Shown here piece by piece: positions 59,458 to 64,000 of a DNA stretch of 64,000 nt (positions within the stretch are counted from its first letter, which is position 1; each line of letters opens with the position of its first letter). The stretch comes from Picochlorum sp. 'celeri' (Eukaryota > Chlorophyta > Trebouxiophyceae), in the NCBI GenBank assembly GCA_010909725.1, contig JAACMV010000024.1, forward strand, positions 1,302,001 to 1,366,000, in the 5' to 3' direction. A program made the translations under genes and the position numbers. Below the pieces are notes generated by a model that did no database searches, was not told the origin of the DNA, and saw nothing but the letters and a program-made list of their open reading frames with translations.

Positions 59458-61837
59458 TTACAATGCTGCTGATAAATGATCCATGTATTCTTTTCTAGAG
59501 ATGGTAGAAATGTGATGTACCTTGTCAACGTCACCCTGCCACGGAGTTTTGCGGACTCTCTTCCGAGGAATCTTTGCTTTTGCTGAGGGTTTGGTGAGCT
59601 TTGGAGGGAATGTGTTGGGGATCTGCGCCATGCTTTCTGAATACGGTCGCCAGATGGGGGGTATCCATTGTGAGCTGATGAAATTGGTGGTGGTGGAGGA
59701 TTGATGGGCTTTGTGGAGATGGTATGGGTTCTTCTCAGGAGTATCAGAGGAGGGGATGAAGATGTTCCAGGCTGATGGCAATGCTTGGGCGAGCCCAAGG
59801 GCTTTCTCTGAATCCAATCCAGCGGATGATGTCCACAATACGCTTTTGCTGTCAACTGATACGGCCCAGGTGATGAATGCGTCCATGGATGGGCACCAGA
59901 ATCGTACAGAGTCTTGCGAGAGATCTGTGCATCCTGTCATCTCATGCGGAGCATCAAGGACTGACCAGGATAGAATCCTGCCTTTCGGTACAGAGACATG
60001 TGCAACCTGAATATGTCTCGCTCCAACAGGATATGATAGACATAATCGTGCCTTCCAAAGGCACGTTTCTTGATCTGTGATGCACTCTCGGTCTGGTTCT
60101 GGTAAATACTCTGGTTTGATGGAGAGCACTGATGGCACATTGCCGTCAGTACACACGAGAGCATGGCTTCGTAGTATGATATATGTGCCACTCTTACTAT
60201 GCTTCCATAAACAGTATGCTGTCTGTCGCTGTGCATTGGTCATGGAATTGGAGAGCACAGCATACTTTTGGAGCCTTGTTTGCTTCTCCCTCATTGTCAT
60301 ACTTTTTGGCATCAGAGGTTTGTGTAGATATATAATGTCTACTTTTTCTGTTTTTCTTGACTTCCTCACTACTGAGGAGTATGGAATTTCTATATCGCGC
60401 CGTGTGTGTGACCAATCAGATGCCATGAGAGATTGGAATACACCTGCTGTGGCAACCAGTATCATGGTGGCATCCTTGAACAGATGCCCCTCGTTCGCAA
60501 GTATATCCTCAATGATTGGATCTGTATCTATTTCTTCGCATTCCTTCTTTTTATACACTCCCCTTGTTCTATTATACGAGTCAATAGCTGGCATATAATG
60601 CTTGTCTCCAGGTAATGGTGTTCCAGGATCCAGTGGTTGCATGCCCAGAGGGCCACCTTGTGTTCTCAGAACAGCAACAAACTCGAATACTCCAGACGCA
60701 TCCTTCCCAGTCTTGATATGCTTTTTTGGTATTGATATTGTATCCTTTTGCTCCAATACAGGGGGCAATCGTGTAAAAATACGCTGACGCCGACGGTCAT
60801 CATCTGCATGAAGCTGCCCAATCTGGCGTTCAGTAATATGATCATACCTCCATGTATGGCACTCTGCATTTGCATCAAGCTCTTGTGTATACCTCATCTG
60901 TTCATCGAGTACCCTCCTCTCGAGATTTTTGAAGCGGACCGCATCCTGCCCAGTGCACCTTTGATGCTGATGAGTCAAAAACCAAGAATGCTCCTCTGCA
61001 CTCAGATCTGACCAGGACTGTATCAGGGTACTATGTTTCTGTAACTTTTCTATACTGTCTAATTCAATCGCATGCTTTCGTAAAGACTGTCGCAAGTTCT
61101 GATACGCACGTGCAAACCCTGCATGATAAAATGGACTGTGTCCATTAAGCACATGAGACAGTGTCACGTCAGACTTGTCCTTTCCCTTTGGCAATTTTTT
61201 CGCCATGAGAAATATCGTTTCAATTAAATGGCTCCATGAACTAAAACCTGTTTTCTGAAGCGCTAAATAAATAGTCTGATCTTTGGCAGAATCTGCACCA
61301 GGTTGCCCAATGTGTTGTTTCTTCTGCTTTGCCGTCTTCTTTGCAGGCATGTTACCTTCTTCATCTTTATTATTGTTTTTCAAAGTATCCATCAGGAGTT
61401 CTTCCAGAGAATCTGATCCTTCAGCAGCAGGAGACTGTGGGTGGGTTTTCTTGTCTCCTTTAGAAGGAAGAGCGTGAGCCATCAGCAACCCCTCATCGGA
61501 AGGACTCTCCAAAAGAGGACTAGGAACCTTGACACGAGGCTTCCAATACGGCCAATTCACTACCGTGTGTCCATTCGACCCATCGCCTGGAACGACAAAC
61601 TCTTTCAAACTTGGCAACAGTGGTGGCAACAGGTCAAAAGCCTCATCGGGTTGCCCAGAACACTCTCGAGCACCATCAACCCTTCTGCATTATGTAAAAC
61701 AAGGTTAAAATAGTCCTATAGACACACATACTGAAACACGTATGCACGCACTGTTTCGATGAGACCAACTTGGACTCAACTTCTGCCGTGATAGGCAGCG
61801 TTGCTGCCTTCTGCTTTCTAGCCCTCGTCGATACCAT
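59458..61837 (-). CDS. NARG2/ICE2-like protein (tentative)
   Basis: 770 aa from exons 61752-61837 and 59458-61684; the 67-bp intron has a GTGCGT donor. The first exon gives the only ATG (MVSTRARKQKAATLPITAEVESKLVSSKQ). The C-terminal half (WKHSKSGTYIILRSHALVCTDG...KPEYLPEPDRECITDQETCLWKARLCL...GARHIQVAHVSVPKGRILSWSVLD) resembles the NARG2_C domain of ICE2, a subunit of the little elongation complex for small nuclear RNA transcription. A basic tail (AKAKIPRKRVRKTPW) ends the protein. The N-terminal half has acidic and Lys-rich stretches. Family assignment is from remembered pattern and needs a profile search. Confidence 0.5.
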
Positions 61838-61925
61838 ACCAAATCATGATATTTATTCTTCAATAAATAATAATGCACTGCAACAATGACTGGATACATG
61901 CGTATAGATGAAAAGAGAATCATCA

Positions 61926-61937
61926 GCCTGGCCAGGC
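61926..61937. repeat. 12-bp perfect palindrome GCCTGGCCAGGC
   Basis: In the 261-bp divergent spacer between the ICE2-like and EF-Tu genes. A CTTGG-aaacg-CCAAG hairpin follows near 62021. Another member of the upstream palindrome class; no coding gene in the spacer. Confidence 0.5.
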
Positions 61938-62098
61938 CTGGCAGGGATGGGCCCATCTGGATTGATTTGATTGATGGCGACAGTCTTCATGATCAAGCTC
62001 CATGATGCTAGATCACGTTGCTTGGAAACGCCAAGTAATAATCAATTTCATATTTGATTGTTGGTGGTATCTGTTGGTTGTGAAGAAACGGGCAGAAC

Positions 62099-63626
62099 AT
62101 GCTTCGCAAAGTTGCTTCTACCCTTCTGTCCCAGTCGGGGCAGAATGCCATTAAGAGTACTCTGCTGAACGATATTTCATTTCTGTACGTGTTTATATAG
62201 TCAGATCTATGGTTGTTATGGATCCTGTCCATTGCGAATCGTCGAATTCAATCATCTGCTGCAGCCAGCGGCAGGGACGTCTCTTGGATTCACATGGCCA
62301 TATGGTCGTATTCGATTATTATTAACAATAGTAATTTCATGAATCAATAAGGGATTTCGATCTTGCTGCAGGAGTCAGTCACAGAAAGGAGGGCTTTCTC
62401 TCAGTTCGTCCGTCTTGCAGACCCTTCGCTGTTACAGCGACTACGATATTAATACTCGATCAAAGCCACATTTGAATGTAGGAACGATTGGTCACGTTGA
62501 TCACGGTAAAACAACGTTGACTGCGGCTATTACAAAGGTTCTTGCAGAGGCTGGTAGCTCAAAGGCTGTGGCTTTTGACGAAATTGACAAGGCGCCAGAG
62601 GAGAAGGCGAGAGGTATTACAATTGCCACGGCTCATGTTGAATATGAGACTGAGAAGAGGCATTATGCTCATGTGGACTGCCCGGGTCACGCTGATTATG
62701 TGAAGAATATGATTACTGGAGCAGCCCAGATGGATGGAGCCATCCTTGTGGTGTCTGCAACAGATGGGCCAATGCCTCAGACACGCGAGCATATCTTGCT
62801 TGCTCGTCAGGTCGGTGTGCCATCCATTGTATGCTTCCTGAACAAGGTAGATGCAGTAGACGATGAAGAACTCGTTGAACTTGTGGAGATGGAATTGAGG
62901 GAATTGTTGAGCTTTTACAAGTTCCCAGGGGATGAGATTCCAGTCGTTCGTGGGTCTGCTCTCTGTGCGTTGAAAGGTGAAAAGCCAGAAATCGGAAAGG
63001 ATGCGATTCTCAAGCTGATGGAAGAGGTTGATGCGTATGTGCCGGATCCTGTGCGTGCTCTGGACAAGCCATTTGCCATGCCTGTGGAGGATGTCTTTTC
63101 CATTCAAGGAAGAGGTACTGTTGTGACTGGCCGTGTTGAGCAGGGTATTGTGAAGACTGGCGATGAGGTTGAGATTCTTGGAATTCGTCCAAATCAAAAG
63201 ACGACTGTGACTGGTGTGGAAATGTTTAAGAAGATGCTCAATGAAGGACAAGCAGGAGACAATGTTGGTCTTCTTCTCAGAGGTATCAAGCGTACTGATG
63301 TCGAAAGAGGCCAGGTGATCTGTCAGCCAGGAAGCATTAAACCATATAAGAAGTTCAAGGGTGAAATTTATGCTCTGAGCAAGGAAGAAGGGGGTCGCCA
63401 CACACCATTCTTCACAAACTACAAACCTCAATTCTTCTTCCGTACTGCTGATATCACAGGAAGTGTCATCCTCCCAGAGGGAACGGAGATGGTGATGCCA
63501 GGTGATAATGTGACAGCTACGTTTGAGCTTCTTCATCCAGTGGCAATGGAGCCAGGTCTTCGCTTTGCAATCAGAGAGGGAGGACGCACAGTTGGAGCAG
63601 GGGTTGTTGGTGAGGTTCTCGAATGA
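62099..63626 (+). CDS. TUFM: Mitochondrial elongation factor Tu
   Basis: 446 aa, exons 62099-62184 and 62372-63626, 187-bp intron with GTACGT donor, splitting the presequence. Delivers aminoacyl-tRNA to the organelle ribosome. Presequence [51 protein letters not shown] is of mitochondrial type. GTPase motifs: GHVDHGKT (G1), RGIT (G2), DCPGH (G3), NKVD (G4), SAL (G5). Domains 2 and 3 are complete through the C-terminus GVVGEVLE. Mitochondrial rather than plastid targeting is judged from the N-terminus; plastid EF-Tu is usually plastid-encoded in green algae. Confidence 0.94.
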
Positions 63627-63677
63627 TTTATTGAATGATTTAAATCTTTTCACTATTCTTTCATGAAAACAAAACGT

Positions 63678-64000
63678 TTATTTGGTTTCTATAATGAGAG
63701 AAATGTCTAACGCTGTCACTGAATGAGTTATAGATCCAGTGGAGATGAACTGTACCCCTGTCTTGGCAATTTGCCGAACAGATGCCATGGTGACATTGCC
63801 AGAGGCTTCTGTTTCTACATCCCGGTCGCCTATCAAATTGAGCGCTTCCTCCAACATGCTCACGTCTACAGATCCATCGTCTTCTTTCTTGACCATGTTA
63901 TCGAGCATGATCCTCGTCACCATGGAATCCTTTGCAGAATCAATCACCTCGAGAGCTTCTTTGACTTCATCAATGGTGCGAGTCTCCACCTCCACTGGCC
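63678..64000 (-). CDS. QPT: Nicotinate-nucleotide pyrophosphorylase, C-terminal part
   Basis: Partial gene: the C-terminal ~107 residues, with the start beyond the right edge. The enzyme (QPRTase, NadC) converts quinolinate and PRPP to nicotinate mononucleotide in NAD synthesis. Conserved end blocks: [20 protein letters not shown]-like [10 protein letters not shown], then [41 protein letters not shown], i.e. the substrate-binding EASGN and SxGxxTHS motifs. Converges on EF-Tu, 51 bp between stops. Confidence 0.93.
   Translation of the reverse strand, partial: PVEVETRTIDEVKEALEVIDSAKDSMVTRIMLDNMVKKEDDGSVDVSMLEEALNLIGDRDVETEASGNVTMASVRQIAKTGVQFISTGSITHSVTALDISLIIETK

Overview
This window is gene-dense nuclear DNA of a compact eukaryote, most likely a unicellular green alga (chlorophyte or prasinophyte grade). 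Reasons: short GT-AG introns; about 37 protein genes in 64 kb on both strands; convergent genes sometimes only 11-50 bp apart; and a green-lineage gene set (double-AP2 factor, pseudo-receiver plus CCT clock-type protein, Ycf49-like plastid protein, plastid Cpn10, DGS1/NCA2, STAR1/STAR2-type ABC pair). A seryl-tRNA(Sec) kinase fits algae that use selenocysteine and argues against a land plant. The species cannot be named from this sequence. I saw no rRNA, tRNA, CRISPR array or transposase gene.

Layout. 0-14 kb: proline biosynthesis (P5CR), AP2 factor, small 11-mer-repeat membrane protein, LAMMER kinase, Treslin-like replication initiator, PSTK, plastid-type coiled-coil protein. 14-25 kb: ABCG transporter with a secreted-type N-terminus, an overlapping ATPase/permease pair, Aven-like protein, ankyrin protein, PEX11, small membrane protein, proteasome beta5. 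25-36 kb: NCA2/DGS1, a kinesin-like protein with a degenerate motor, prolyl 4-hydroxylase, an Asp-tailed secreted protein, SGNH hydrolase, TPR protein, Cys-rich secreted protein. 36-47 kb: unknown 3-exon gene, SUMO, ACT-domain protein, organelle-type helical-repeat protein, HARE-HTH/DDT/WHIM chromatin protein, SPRING-like protein, beta-rich protein. 47-64 kb: amino-acid transporter, GRIP golgin, exportin-7, Ycf49-like, plastid Cpn10, PRR/CCT, ICE2-like protein, mitochondrial EF-Tu, start-truncated QPRTase.

I rebuilt 19 introns of 62-222 bp from reading frame and splice signals. Donors are mostly GTRYGT or GTRCGT. Introns lie mainly near gene starts, often within or just after signal or transit peptides; several ORFs that seem to lack a start gain a good presequence once the first exon is added.

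The strongest signal not explained by genes is a recurring class of perfect palindromes and short-loop hairpins in the intergenic DNA upstream of genes (two 22-bp and two 18-bp perfect palindromes, and several nested cruciform-like elements). I did not see them in tail-to-tail spacers. By chance roughly 0.02 perfect 22-bp palindromes would be expected in a window this size. Other points of interest are the pseudo-motor kinesin, the overlapping ABC ATPase/permease genes, introns of length 3n without stops in SUMO and Cpn10, and several lineage-specific secreted proteins.
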